Below are positions 33,280-42,028 of a stretch of DNA of 64,000 nucleotides, one piece after another. Made by a program: the position numbers and the translations under genes. The stretch is from DSPP01 sp964607165 (GTDB lineage: Bacteria > Zixibacteria > MSB-5A5 > DSPP01). The stretch spans positions 124,001 to 188,000 of the forward strand of contig CAZSIT010000001.1 of NCBI GenBank assembly GCA_964607165.1. Reading direction: 5' to 3'. The notes beneath the pieces are model-generated. The model was not told the DNA's origin. It ran no database searches and saw only the letters and a program-made list of their open reading frames with translations. The stretch's first letter is position 1. Every line of letters begins with the position of its first letter.

Positions 33280-36198
33280 ATGATAGGGCAGACGGTCTCT
33301 CACTATAAGATTTTAGACAAGTTAGGCGAAGGGGGTATGGGGGTGGTCTATCGCGCCCACGACACCAAGCTGAACCGGGAGGTGGCCTTAAAATTCCTTC
33401 CCTCTTACTTGGCTTCGGAGGCGGGGCAAAAGGAGCGCTTCTTCAACGAGGCCCAGGCCGCCTCGGCTCTGAACCATCCCAACGTTACCACCATCTACGA
33501 GATTGACACCCATTACGACCAAATCTTTATCGCTATGGAATTAGTGGAGGGGAAAACTTTAAAGCAGTTAGTCAAAGAGGATCCCCTTCCAATCAAGAAA
33601 GTGCTGGAGATAGCCATACAGGTTTGCGAAGGTTTGACGGCGGCGGCGGAGAAAGGGATTGTTCACCGGGACATCAAATCGGATAACATCATTCTGACTC
33701 CCAAGAATCAGGTTAAGATAATGGACTTTGGTTTGGCCAAGTTCAAAGGGGCGGGGAAACTTACCCAGACCGGTTCGACGGTTGGGACGGCGGCCTATAT
33801 GTCGCCGGAGCAGGCCTCCGGCGAGGAAGTGGACCATCGCGCCGACATTTTCTCCTTTGGAGTCGTGCTCTATGAACTGCTTACCAGCCATTTGCCTTTC
33901 CGGGGGGAGCATCCGAGCGGGTATATCTATTCCATTTTGAACGAAGAGCCGGAGCCGGTGGCGCGGTTTAATGACAAGGTTTCGGATGACCTACAGAGAA
34001 TTGTTGCAAAAGCGCTGGCCAAAGATAAACAAGAAAGATACCAGCATATTGACGAGCTGGGAGCGGACTTAAGGCGTGAAAGAAAGAATTTGGAATATGC
34101 CAAGTCCTCCACTCAACCGAAAGCGGAAGCGGTTCACAAACCGAAGATGAAGATTTTCAAAATCTTAGTCCCGGCTTCTGCGGTGGCTGTGCTTTTACTT
34201 TTGTTTTTGATTTTCAATCCATTCAAGGTTGAAGTGTCCAGGAAGCAGGCCGCCGAGGCGGCGGAGAATTCGCTGGCGGTGATGTACTTTGATAACGTAG
34301 CCGACCCGGAGGACAAAGACCGGATTGTGCAGATGATAACCGCCCTTTTGATAACCGACCTTTCGGAGTCGCAATATATGCAGGTGGTCAGCAGGCAAAG
34401 GTTGTATGACATTTTGAAGCTTTTGGGCAAGGAGAATTTGAAGTCGATTGATAAGAGCGTGGCTTCCGAGGTTGCTCAAAAAGCGGGAGTGAAGTGGGTT
34501 CTGACCGGCAGCATCTTGCAGACCAAACCAAACCTAGTTTTGGTTGCGGACATAGCGGATGCCATTTCGGGCAAAGTTCGAGCCACCCAGCGGATAACCG
34601 GAGAAGCGGGACAGGATATTTTTGCGGTGGTGGACCGGCTTTCGGCGGAGATAAAAAAGGATTTGGCCCTGCCGGCCCAGGCGGCCAATGAGCCGGATAA
34701 GCCGGTGGCCAACGTCACCACCCATTCTTCAGAAGCGTATCGCCACTATCTGGAGGGACTTGACAACTTCAATAAACAGTATTGGCCAGAGGCGGAGAAA
34801 AGTTTTAGAAAGGCCGTCGAGCTGGATTCCACCTTTGCGATGGCCTATTGCCGATTGGCGATAATTCATCAGGACGACCGGGAGGGGAAGAAATTCTTAG
34901 CCAAAGCGGCGCAATATTCCGATAAAGTCAGCCAGAAAGAAAAGCATTATATGAAAGCCCTGGCCGCGGGCTTGTCCGGAAATGTTGGGGAGTGGATTGG
35001 CGAGCTTAGGAAAATAGCGGAGCGCTATCCCGACGAGAAAGAGGCGTTTTACGTGTTGGGCCTTGCTTATCGGGGCCAATCCGACTATAAAGAGGCCGTC
35101 CGCAACCTTACCAAAGCGATTGAAATAGACCCCCTTTATAAGCTGGCGTATAACCTGCTGGCCTATACCTATGACCAGATGGGAGATTTTGAGAAATCCA
35201 TCTGGGCTATCAACAAGTATATCGAGATAGCACCGGAGGAAGCCAACCCCTACGACACCCGGGCCGACCTGTATGCCAATAACGGCAAACTGGACTTGGC
35301 GATTGGGTCCTACCAAAAGGCGCTAAAAGTAAAACCGGACTTCTATTCTTTGCCCAAGTTAGGACATATGTACCTGTTCAAAAGGGACTATTCCCGGGCG
35401 GAAAGCTGCTTTCAGGCGATGGCTGCCAGCAGCGAGAAAGATACGCGTTCGGAGGGGAGGCTGTATCTGGCCCAAATTCCCCTTTATCGGGGTAGATTCA
35501 ATGAGGCCTTGCAGGTTTTGGATCAGGGGATAGGCGCAGACAAATTCGAGCGGGTGAAGGAATTCCGACTGGAGGTCAAACATTCAACTAAAGCTACTGC
35601 CTACTGGGAAAAGAAAAACCTGAAGCTGGCTATGGAGGAAATCAAGAAGTGTATGGAGATTGGCCATAAGGCCGACCCTAAAAACTTACTCTATTGGCGA
35701 GATTATTATGCCGTGCTTTTGGCCGAGAATGGCGAATTTGCCAGAGCCGAAGAGGTCGCTAAAACTCTTAAAAATGATATTGCAAAGAAAGATACCACAG
35801 CCATGAAAGATTACTGGTTTATGGCCGGGTGGATTGAATTGACTAAAAAAAACCTGCCGGCCGCCATAGCCCACTTCGAAAAAACGGCCAAGGCCACCGC
35901 TGGATTCCCCGAGCACTATATGCTTGCCAAAGCCTATCTGGAAGCGGGACGCTTGGGGGAGGCAGTGACCGAGTTCGAGAAAACACTTTTGAAATACGAT
36001 GAAAGCCGATCCTATTTACCGAACTGGGCGGTGAAGGCGTATTATTTTTTGGGTTTGGCGTATGAAAAATCGGGCTGGAACCAGAAGGCGATAGAGAAAT
36101 ATCAAGAATTTCTGGACATCTGGAAGGATGCCGACCCGGGAATTGCGGAAGTGGAGGATGCGAAGCGGAGGTTGGCGAAGTTGAAAAAGAAGGTGTAG
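33280..36198 (+). CDS. Membrane serine/threonine kinase with TolB-like domain and TPR array
   Basis: From ATG 33280 the protein has 972 residues; the open frame begins earlier but opposite smpB. The N-terminal Hanks-type kinase (about 9-275) is complete: GEGGMG loop, VALKF lysine, HRDIKSDN catalytic loop, DFGLAKF, and APE-like SPEQAS. One membrane helix follows near residue 290-310 (LVPASAVAVLLLLFLIF). Next comes a FlgO/TolB-N-like domain (about 325-465, starting LAVMYFDNVADPEDKDR), then 10 or so TPR repeats to the end. The kinase is cytosolic and the sensory TolB/TPR part periplasmic. The architecture is common in Acidobacteria and FCB lineages. The stop codon lies inside a perfect palindrome (36195-36222). 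No strong ribosome site is seen. Confidence 0.9.
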   Translation: MIGQTVSHYKILDKLGEGGMGVVYRAHDTKLNREVALKFLPSYLASEAGQKERFFNEAQAASALNHPNVTTIYEIDTHYDQIFIAMELVEGKTLKQLVKEDPLPIKKVLEIAIQVCEGLTAAAEKGIVHRDIKSDNIILTPKNQVKIMDFGLAKFKGAGKLTQTGSTVGTAAYMSPEQASGEEVDHRADIFSFGVVLYELLTSHLPFRGEHPSGYIYSILNEEPEPVARFNDKVSDDLQRIVAKALAKDKQERYQHIDELGADLRRERKNLEYAKSSTQPKAEAVHKPKMKIFKILVPASAVAVLLLLFLIFNPFKVEVSRKQAAEAAENSLAVMYFDNVADPEDKDRIVQMITALLITDLSESQYMQVVSRQRLYDILKLLGKENLKSIDKSVASEVAQKAGVKWVLTGSILQTKPNLVLVADIADAISGKVRATQRITGEAGQDIFAVVDRLSAEIKKDLALPAQAANEPDKPVANVTTHSSEAYRHYLEGLDNFNKQYWPEAEKSFRKAVELDSTFAMAYCRLAIIHQDDREGKKFLAKAAQYSDKVSQKEKHYMKALAAGLSGNVGEWIGELRKIAERYPDEKEAFYVLGLAYRGQSDYKEAVRNLTKAIEIDPLYKLAYNLLAYTYDQMGDFEKSIWAINKYIEIAPEEANPYDTRADLYANNGKLDLAIGSYQKALKVKPDFYSLPKLGHMYLFKRDYSRAESCFQAMAASSEKDTRSEGRLYLAQIPLYRGRFNEALQVLDQGIGADKFERVKEFRLEVKHSTKATAYWEKKNLKLAMEEIKKCMEIGHKADPKNLLYWRDYYAVLLAENGEFARAEEVAKTLKNDIAKKDTTAMKDYWFMAGWIELTKKNLPAAIAHFEKTAKATAGFPEHYMLAKAYLEAGRLGEAVTEFEKTLLKYDESRSYLPNWAVKAYYFLGLAYEKSGWNQKAIEKYQEFLDIWKDADPGIAEVEDAKRRLAKLKKKV

Positions 36199-36222
36199 GG
36201 GCGTATTGCAATACGCCCCTAC
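36195..36222. repeat. Perfect 28-bp palindrome overlapping the kinase stop codon
   Basis: GTAGGGGCGTATTG is followed at once by its complement, ending GCCCCTAC. The kinase TAG (36196-36198) is part of the left arm, so the element probably inserted or evolved at the gene end and may act in termination. Confidence 0.85.
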
Positions 36223-36292
36223 GGACCTAACCCCTTTATCCCCTTCCCGAAACAGGAAGGGGAAGGCACGGCAGGTTGTGACCCTACAGCGC

Positions 36293-36320
36293 TTGTCGGC
36301 GGGGAAAATAAAATTATATT
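36293..36320 (+). promoter_or_regulatory. Probable promoter of tRNA-Leu(CAG)
   Basis: TTGTCG (36293-36298), 16 bp, TATATT (36315-36320) would start transcription near 36327. The precursor would include the tRNA-like mini-hairpin at 36329-36358. Confidence 0.45.
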
Positions 36321-36328
36321 TGGTTTGA

Positions 36329-36358
36329 GCCGAAGTGGTGGCAACTAATCTCTTCGGC
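36329..36358 (+). repeat. Mini-hairpin made of tRNA-Leu end sequences
   Basis: GCCGAAGTGGTGG plus CAACT repeats the first 13 nt and near-continuation of tRNA-Leu. It closes with CTTCGGC, the tRNA's 3' acceptor strand, giving a 7-bp stem and 16-nt loop. It looks like a tRNA-Leu copy with the whole middle deleted, 31 bp upstream of the intact gene. Confidence 0.7.
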
Positions 36359-36389
36359 GCAGGCTTTAGCCTGCGGAAGTGTTATAATT

Positions 36390-36472
36390 GCCGAAGTGGT
36401 GGAACTGGCAGACACACGGTGTTCAGGGCGCCGCGCCCAAAAGGTGTGCGGGTTCGAATCCCGCCTTCGGCA
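36390..36472 (+). tRNA. tRNA-Leu (CAG)
   Basis: The 7-bp acceptor stem is GCCGAAG/CTTCGGC with discriminator A. The anticodon arm CGGTG-TTCAGGG-CGCCG gives anticodon CAG. A long class II variable arm and the GGTTCGAATCC T-arm are present. CCA is not encoded. The body is nearly the same as tRNA-Leu(GAG) at 47226. Both ends of this gene are partly duplicated nearby. Confidence 0.95.
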
Positions 36473-36680
36473 CTTTTGTTCTGCGGCATTGCCCCTCAAC
36501 TTCGCTCGGGGTGAAAAAATGCTGCCTACGAAAACTTTTTTCAACTCGTAGGCCCGGTTTCCCTGGCCGGGCAGGCCAACCCGGCGGACGTGCGATTCGC
36601 CTGCCCGAGTTGAGGCCCGGCCCCGGCCAGGGCCTGACCGAGTTAAACTCGGTTTCGGCCAAGGAATCCCGCCTTCGGCA
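36456..36680. repeat. 17-bp direct repeat of the tRNA-Leu 3' end bounding a palindrome-rich segment
   Basis: GAATCCCGCCTTCGGCA at 36456-36472 (end of the tRNA) recurs exactly at 36664-36680. The 191 bp between hold no gene but several inverted repeats: GCGGCATT...AATGCTGC, AACTCG...CGAGTT, and GC-rich arms with CCCGG and GGCCGGG. The layout is that of an att-site pair or a tandem tRNA-end duplication. From 36681 to 36836 I see nothing. Confidence 0.7.
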
Positions 36681-36836
36681 GTGTTAAAAACATAGATTCT
36701 ACTTCCCTGCCGCCTGGATTCCAGGAGAAATGAATTTTAATTCAAAAACTTTACGGAGGGATTTGAATCGCATAAAAAGAAAGATTTTCCTTAATTTCGC
36801 TTCGAGAAAATCCGATGTAAAGTAGCGTATCCTCAA

Positions 36837-36865
36837 TTGACAGAAAACTATCGAAAGGATAAATT
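36837..36865 (+). promoter_or_regulatory. Promoter giving leaderless mRNA for the first SpoIIE phosphatase
   Basis: Consensus TTGACA (36837-36842), 17 bp, TAAATT (36860-36865), then 6 nt to ATG 36872. Boxes and spacing are the same as at 3151-3179, but there the gene has a leader with a ribosome site. Confidence 0.75.
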
Positions 36866-36871
36866 GATTTG

Positions 36872-38620
36872 ATGAGCGAACAAATTATGAGCTTTTCCGG
36901 GCCGGCCTCGCTGGAAAAAATTGTCTGGCGGCTGGGGCATTTACACCGGGCGCGCAACTACCGCGAAACCACCCGGATTTTTTTAGAAATTTTCCGGGAA
37001 AATTTCCCCCCTAATCAGCTCTGGGGAGCTATCGTGCCGCAAATTAAGGGTGGTTTCCTCTTAACCGGCTGGGATTTCGAGAAAAAGGAATTGCTCTGGG
37101 AAACGCTCAAACCAGAAGTGAGCGATTCGTTGCGTCCGCTATTGGTCGAAACCTTGTTGGAACCGGTGAAGGCGCCAGCCGTTCTGGCGGAAGTGTTAGC
37201 CCGCCGAGGTTGCCCCGAGGCGGTGCAAACGGCCGGCTTTCCTTTAATTCCTATTCCGGGCGGCGCTGGAAACGCCGGTTTTCTCATCGGTTTTCCTTCC
37301 GACGCAAACCCGAGCGAGCCGACTGTTTGGGAGCGGCTGCTTTTGGTTCTCTTCGGCCTTCATTTGGAAATGCACAAAAAGGAAGAGAAGCTCAAAGCCG
37401 AAGGATTAGGTAAAGAGCTGCTATATCAAACCAGCAAAGTTTTAGCCAGCCCCCTGGAGCTTTCCGAAGTTTTAGAATTGATAATGGATGCTCTGCGAGT
37501 ATTGATCCCCTACGACGCGGCCGGAGTTTTTATAATCGACAAGAAGAAACAGGAGGTGGCGGAAATTGCCACGCGCGGCTACGACGCCGCTTTGGAAAGC
37601 GACATACGTGTTAAGCTTGGGCAGGGTTTAATTGGCTGGGTGGCTAAAACCGGTGAGCCGGTCATCGTCGCGGACGTTTCCACCGATTCCCGCTATATAA
37701 ACGCTCGGATGGAAACCCGCTCCGAGATGGTGGTGCCGATTATCTCCGGAGGCCGCACCATCGGCGTTTTCAATCTGGAGTCCGACCTGCCGGACGCCTT
37801 TGGGGAGCCGGATTTAAAACTGCTTTCCGACTTTGCCGTGCAGGCGGCACTCTCCATCGAGCGCGCCCAGCTTTTCACCGAGCGGATGGAGCGAAGAAGG
37901 TTGCAAGGGGAGCTGAAAATCGCCCGGCAGATTCAAACTACTTTTTTCCCCAAACAAAACCCGCAGATGCCGGGGTTTGACATATTCGGCGGCAACGTAC
38001 CCTCCGAGCAAGTGGGGGGGGACTACTACGACTTCATACCGATTATAGAAAACCAGATCGGCATCGCCATCGCCGACGTTTCCGGCAAGGGGATTCCGGC
38101 CGGTTTGATTATGGCTGCCTTCCGCGCGAGCTTGAAAGCCGAAATCCGCAATAACTACGCCATCCGCACCATCTTGGCCAAAGTCAATGTGCTGCTTTTC
38201 GAATCGATTGAGGCGGGTAACTACGTGACCGCCTTTTACGGCGTTTTAGATTCTAAAAACAAAGTTTTCACTTACTCTAACGGCGGCCATAACCCTCCTT
38301 TGGTTGTGAAAGCCGACGGCAGCCGCAAGTATCTAACCGAAGGGGGGGTGGCCCTGGGGATTTTTTCCGATGCGGCCTATAAAGAAAAAAGGTGTTCTTT
38401 GCAACCCGGGGATATCCTGATTTTTTACACCGACGGCGTGACCGAAGCCAGAAACGAGCGGGAAGATGAGTTCGGTTTGGAGCGGCTGGAAAAGCTGGCG
38501 CACGCAAACCGGCATTTGCCGGCCCAGGAAATTTATCTGGAAATTGAGCGGGAGGTTTATTTGTTCCAAAACCATCAACGTCAGGACGATTTCACTTTGA
38601 TTGTCTTAAAAGTTTTGTAA
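36872..38620 (+). CDS. GAF-domain SpoIIE/RsbU-type Ser/Thr phosphatase
   Basis: This cytosolic PP2C-type phosphatase has 582 residues. Residues 1-165 form an N-terminal domain I cannot name. A GAF sensor (about 180-330) includes GQGLIGWVAKTGEPVIVADV. After the linker helix (LQGELKIARQIQTTFFP) comes the PP2C/SpoIIE domain (about 365-580) with metal motifs GGDYYDF, IADVSGKGIPAGL, NGGHNPPLV, TDGVTEARN and DDFTLIVLK. RsbU-like enzymes act on anti-anti-sigma factors, but no STAS or anti-sigma gene lies nearby. The ATG fits a leaderless promoter. A second phosphatase follows 10 bp later. Confidence 0.92.
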   Translation: MSEQIMSFSGPASLEKIVWRLGHLHRARNYRETTRIFLEIFRENFPPNQLWGAIVPQIKGGFLLTGWDFEKKELLWETLKPEVSDSLRPLLVETLLEPVKAPAVLAEVLARRGCPEAVQTAGFPLIPIPGGAGNAGFLIGFPSDANPSEPTVWERLLLVLFGLHLEMHKKEEKLKAEGLGKELLYQTSKVLASPLELSEVLELIMDALRVLIPYDAAGVFIIDKKKQEVAEIATRGYDAALESDIRVKLGQGLIGWVAKTGEPVIVADVSTDSRYINARMETRSEMVVPIISGGRTIGVFNLESDLPDAFGEPDLKLLSDFAVQAALSIERAQLFTERMERRRLQGELKIARQIQTTFFPKQNPQMPGFDIFGGNVPSEQVGGDYYDFIPIIENQIGIAIADVSGKGIPAGLIMAAFRASLKAEIRNNYAIRTILAKVNVLLFESIEAGNYVTAFYGVLDSKNKVFTYSNGGHNPPLVVKADGSRKYLTEGGVALGIFSDAAYKEKRCSLQPGDILIFYTDGVTEARNEREDEFGLERLEKLAHANRHLPAQEIYLEIEREVYLFQNHQRQDDFTLIVLKVL

Positions 38621-38630
38621 TTTCCCTTTC

Positions 38631-41162
38631 GTGGAAAACAAGCATTCGCCTTCGGCTATTTTCACTCTTGTTTTCGCCACCCTGCTGTGGGGCGGGTCGG
38701 CCCTTTACTTTAACCTCATCGCCCCCAAGCGGTTTCAGCAGGCGCGAGACGGCGCGGAGTGGAAACCGGCTCCCGGCGGTCTGGTTCCCGACACCATTCT
38801 GACGGGCGGACCGGTCGACCGGGCCGGAATTCGGATGAACGATACGTTGCTTTTGGCCAACGGGGTAAGCGTTGCATCCGATGGGGCCCTGCAGCAAGTT
38901 ATCGACCGGGTTCGCACCGGCCTTGCAGCCCGTTACACCGTCCGCCGGGGCGACCACCTCGTTCAACTGGAAGTGTTCATAGAACGGGGCTGGTCCGAAA
39001 TCGTCCTACACTGGCTTTTCAAACTGGCCGGTTTCCTCTACATCTTTATGGGAATTTTTGTTTTCTTCAGAAAACCGGAACGGGAGAAAGTTGGGATATT
39101 TTTGATTTTCACCTCCGTCGCCGGCTGGCTTTTAGCGGTCGGGTCGGTCAACGCTTCCTGGCTGGCTCCCACCCCCAAGCTCGTTTTCTATTTGATGCTG
39201 TCTTTCAACGTCTTTTTCGTTTCCCCCTTCTCGCTCGATTTCTTCCGCCGTTTGATGTTCTTTCCGCCCGGCTCTCCCCCTCCCCAACGGCTGACTTTGC
39301 TGACCTACCTGCCGGGGCTGGCCGGACTGGCGCTCTTTTTGACCCCCGTCATCATTTCTTCCTTCCAGGGCAAGCCGGATCTTTTTGTAGAGGAAGGCCT
39401 TTGGCGAAAGATCCAGCGTTTTTCGGTTCCGGGCGTGATGGCGGTCTACCTGGTCTGGTTTATGTCCGAACTCTTTATGCGCTTCAGCAAAAAACAGCAG
39501 GTGATAAACCCGCGGCAGGGGAAATGGCTGGGATTGGGGACCGGCATTCCGATGGCGATTTTCATCCTGTTCGACCAGATTCTGAAACCGGTGCTGAATC
39601 TGCCCGTTTTGCAGTGGGCCCAGTTGATGCTCCTCATCCCGCCGTTCGTTCTGTCCTACCTGATTCTGAAAGAACGGCTTTTGGACGTCGGCGTGGTCAT
39701 CAAGCGCTCCGTCATATATGCGATTTTAAGCGCCCTTTTGATCGGAACTTTTGTCGTTTTGATTATGGCCATCAGCGAACTGGTGGTCTTTGTGACCGGG
39801 CAGGAATCGAAACTGGCCATCTTCGCCGCCGCTCTTTTAACAGCCGTGGTGGGAAATCTGTACCGGGAGAAAACCCAAAACTACCTTGACCGGAAATTTT
39901 TCAAAGAGCGCCACGATTACCAAAAATCGTTGCTTGAGTTCTCCAAAGACCTCTCCCAGCTGCAAGAGGTGGAACCGCTTTTGGCCAAAGTATCCTGTGA
40001 ATTTGCCGGGGCGTTGCACCTCTCGAACTGCCTACCGTACGTATACGATCAAAGAACCGATGCCTATGTTATGATAGCACCCTACTGTCTTTCCGACCCG
40101 CAACTTTTAAAAGTGCGCTATTCCGCCTCCGAGTTTGGTCTTACCACTCTTCTGGTTAAAGAAAGAAGACCTTTGGAGTTTTATGATTTGGAAACCAACC
40201 CGCTTTTTACCCACCTGCCAGTGGCCGAGAAAGTGGCCCTAAAAAAGACCGATACCGCCGTTGCCGTACCGCTTTTAGTCAAAGAAAAGCTGGTGGGAAT
40301 GTTGCACCTCGGGAACAAAAAGTCGGGGGATTACTTTAATCCCGAAGATTTGGATTTCTTTGCCACCCTTACCGCTTCTCTGGCGGTGGCGGTCGAAAAC
40401 GCGCGGCTCTACAAAGAAGAATTGGAAAAAAGGGAAATGGAACGGGAGCTGGATGTGGCCCGCCAAATTCAGGAACGGCTGGTGGCCTCCTGCCGGCTGC
40501 CCAAAATCCCCGGCTTAGATTTGGCAACCACCTACCAACCCTCCAAACAGGTCTCCGGCGACTTGTTTTCCGTCATTCCAACCAAAGGGAATCAATTAGC
40601 TTTGGCCGTTGGGGATGTTTCCGGAAAAGGGATCCCTGCTTCGCTGCTTATGGCTACCGTTCAGGCAACTCTTTCGGCTTTGGTTGAGCAAAAGCTTGCT
40701 CCCATGGAGATTATGCAACGCCTGAACCGGTTGGTGCACGAAAACTCCCAACCGGAGCATTTTGTCACCTTCTTTTTCGGCCTCTACGACCTTTCCACCC
40801 GGCAGTTGACTTACGTGAACGCCGGCCACAACCCGCCCCTTTACTTCCCGGCCAACGGGAGCCCCAAAGAACTTTCTGAAGGCGGACTGCTTTTGGGAAT
40901 GTTTCCGGAAAACCACTATGAGACCGGGCAATTGGTCCTGCAGCCTTTGGCTCCGCTTGTTTTCTATACGGATGGTGTCACCGAGGCAGAAAACCATGCC
41001 GAAGAGCAGTTCGGCGTTAGCCGATTAGCGGAACTGATACGCGAGCAGAGTCACCTGCCGGCAGAACTATTGGGAGAAAGAATTCTGGCCAGTGTCCGAC
41101 AGTTCTGCGACGGCCGCGAATTGGGGGACGACCTCACTCTGGTTATATTGAAAGCGGTATGA
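38631..41162 (+). CDS. Membrane PDZ-GAF-SpoIIE phosphatase
   Basis: This 843-residue protein combines an N-terminal membrane helix (about 8-27), a periplasmic PDZ domain (about 45-105: TGGPVDRAGIRMNDTLLLANG), about eight membrane helices (115-415), a GAF domain (about 440-595) and a SpoIIE/PP2C domain (about 615-843: SGDLFSV, VGDVSGKGIPASL, NAGHNPPLY, TDGVTEAEN, DDLTLVILK). The first metal motif has lost the second Asp found in the paralogue's GGDYYDF. GTG 38631 lacks a ribosome site, but TAATTT (38618-38623, across the previous stop) lies 7 nt before it. That box could support a leaderless internal promoter with TTGATT at 38597. The PDZ may sense envelope proteins. Confidence 0.9.
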   Translation: MENKHSPSAIFTLVFATLLWGGSALYFNLIAPKRFQQARDGAEWKPAPGGLVPDTILTGGPVDRAGIRMNDTLLLANGVSVASDGALQQVIDRVRTGLAARYTVRRGDHLVQLEVFIERGWSEIVLHWLFKLAGFLYIFMGIFVFFRKPEREKVGIFLIFTSVAGWLLAVGSVNASWLAPTPKLVFYLMLSFNVFFVSPFSLDFFRRLMFFPPGSPPPQRLTLLTYLPGLAGLALFLTPVIISSFQGKPDLFVEEGLWRKIQRFSVPGVMAVYLVWFMSELFMRFSKKQQVINPRQGKWLGLGTGIPMAIFILFDQILKPVLNLPVLQWAQLMLLIPPFVLSYLILKERLLDVGVVIKRSVIYAILSALLIGTFVVLIMAISELVVFVTGQESKLAIFAAALLTAVVGNLYREKTQNYLDRKFFKERHDYQKSLLEFSKDLSQLQEVEPLLAKVSCEFAGALHLSNCLPYVYDQRTDAYVMIAPYCLSDPQLLKVRYSASEFGLTTLLVKERRPLEFYDLETNPLFTHLPVAEKVALKKTDTAVAVPLLVKEKLVGMLHLGNKKSGDYFNPEDLDFFATLTASLAVAVENARLYKEELEKREMERELDVARQIQERLVASCRLPKIPGLDLATTYQPSKQVSGDLFSVIPTKGNQLALAVGDVSGKGIPASLLMATVQATLSALVEQKLAPMEIMQRLNRLVHENSQPEHFVTFFFGLYDLSTRQLTYVNAGHNPPLYFPANGSPKELSEGGLLLGMFPENHYETGQLVLQPLAPLVFYTDGVTEAENHAEEQFGVSRLAELIREQSHLPAELLGERILASVRQFCDGRELGDDLTLVILKAV

Positions 41163-41881
41163 AAAAAGCGTTAACCGTCGATTTGTGGGATACTTTGATT
41201 TACGACGAACCGGAAATAGATAACGCCCGCCGTGACCGGCGGCTGGCCGATATGGCGGCAATTTTGAAACAATCTGTTGGATTCGATAATCCAGCCAGAA
41301 TGCTGGCAGCGTATGAAACCTCATGGGAAATCTATGAGAGCACCTGGCAATCCGGCGTCGAATTAATTCCCGCCGAACAGCTAAAAGTTTTCTTAGACCT
41401 CATTTTTGACGGCCAAACGCCTGTGAATCTTCCTCGAGAAGAACTGCTACAGGCCTATTTGGAGCCGATTTTGGTTCATTTACCCCTTTCAATGCCGGGT
41501 GCAGGGGAAGTTTTAACCAAGCTTAAATCGAAGGGATGGAAACTTGGGCTGATTTCCAACACCGGCCGCACTTCGGGCCTATATTTACGGAAAGTTCTGC
41601 AAAGGCACGGCATCTTCGATCTGATTGATGCTTTCTTTTTTTCAGATGAGTATGGTGTTCGCAAGCCGCATCGTGAGGCATTTACGAAAACACTTGAGCA
41701 ATTGGATGCCAGGGCCGAAGCAAGCTTTCATATTGGGGATAACTGGGAGGCGGATGTGGAAGGTGCTCGAAAGGCCGGTCTGACTTCGCTTTGGTTCTGT
41801 CGCAACGGACAGCAGCCCCTCGACCCGACCGTCAAAAAAGTCAAGACTTGGTCAGCACTGGAATTTCTGTTGGAGATATAA
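41159..41881 (+). CDS. HAD-like hydrolase
   Basis: This 240-residue HAD-superfamily hydrolase (class I cap) has motif I VDLWDTL (Asp8 nucleophile; Trp at the +2 position where an acid/base Asp is usual). Motif II is LISNTG (about 129-134), the motif III lysine is in RKPHREAF, and motif IV is HIGDNWEADVEGA. The Trp variant occurs in several HAD branches and may lower or alter phosphatase activity. The ATG overlaps the upstream stop (ATGA), so it is the third gene of the phosphatase operon. The substrate is unknown. Confidence 0.85.
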   Translation: MKKALTVDLWDTLIYDEPEIDNARRDRRLADMAAILKQSVGFDNPARMLAAYETSWEIYESTWQSGVELIPAEQLKVFLDLIFDGQTPVNLPREELLQAYLEPILVHLPLSMPGAGEVLTKLKSKGWKLGLISNTGRTSGLYLRKVLQRHGIFDLIDAFFFSDEYGVRKPHREAFTKTLEQLDARAEASFHIGDNWEADVEGARKAGLTSLWFCRNGQQPLDPTVKKVKTWSALEFLLEI

Positions 41882-41923
41882 TTCAAGCGGTATGTTATTC
41901 ATCTTAAAACCGACCTACAAAAC

Positions 41924-41986
41924 GAGTAGCTCAGGGGCTTCTGCCCCTGGAAAATTCTCCCTCCGGCAGAAGCCGGAGGGCTACTC
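41924..41986. repeat. Three-way-junction palindromic element
   Basis: The outer stem GAGTAG (41924-41929)/CTACTC (41981-41986) encloses two perfect hairpins: CAGGGGC-TTCT-GCCCCTG (41932-41949) and CCCTCCGGC-AGAA-GCCGGAGGG (41959-41980). The architecture is the same as at 27352-27400. It sits between the HAD gene and pfk and could terminate the former. Confidence 0.8.
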
Positions 41987-42028
41987 CAATTTAGATTTTA
42001 TATTGATATCGCAATTTCCGCTTCAATT

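Noticed and set aside
36383..36388. A perfect TATAAT directly before tRNA-Leu(CAG)
   Set aside because: It ends 1 nt before the mature 5' end, so transcription would begin inside the tRNA. A box pair at 36293-36320 is a better promoter.
38759..39889. A 376-codon plus-strand frame inside the second phosphatase gene
   Set aside because: The other frame encodes recognisable PDZ, membrane, GAF and PP2C domains across the same bases; this one is rich in Arg/Pro/Gly as expected for a shifted frame.
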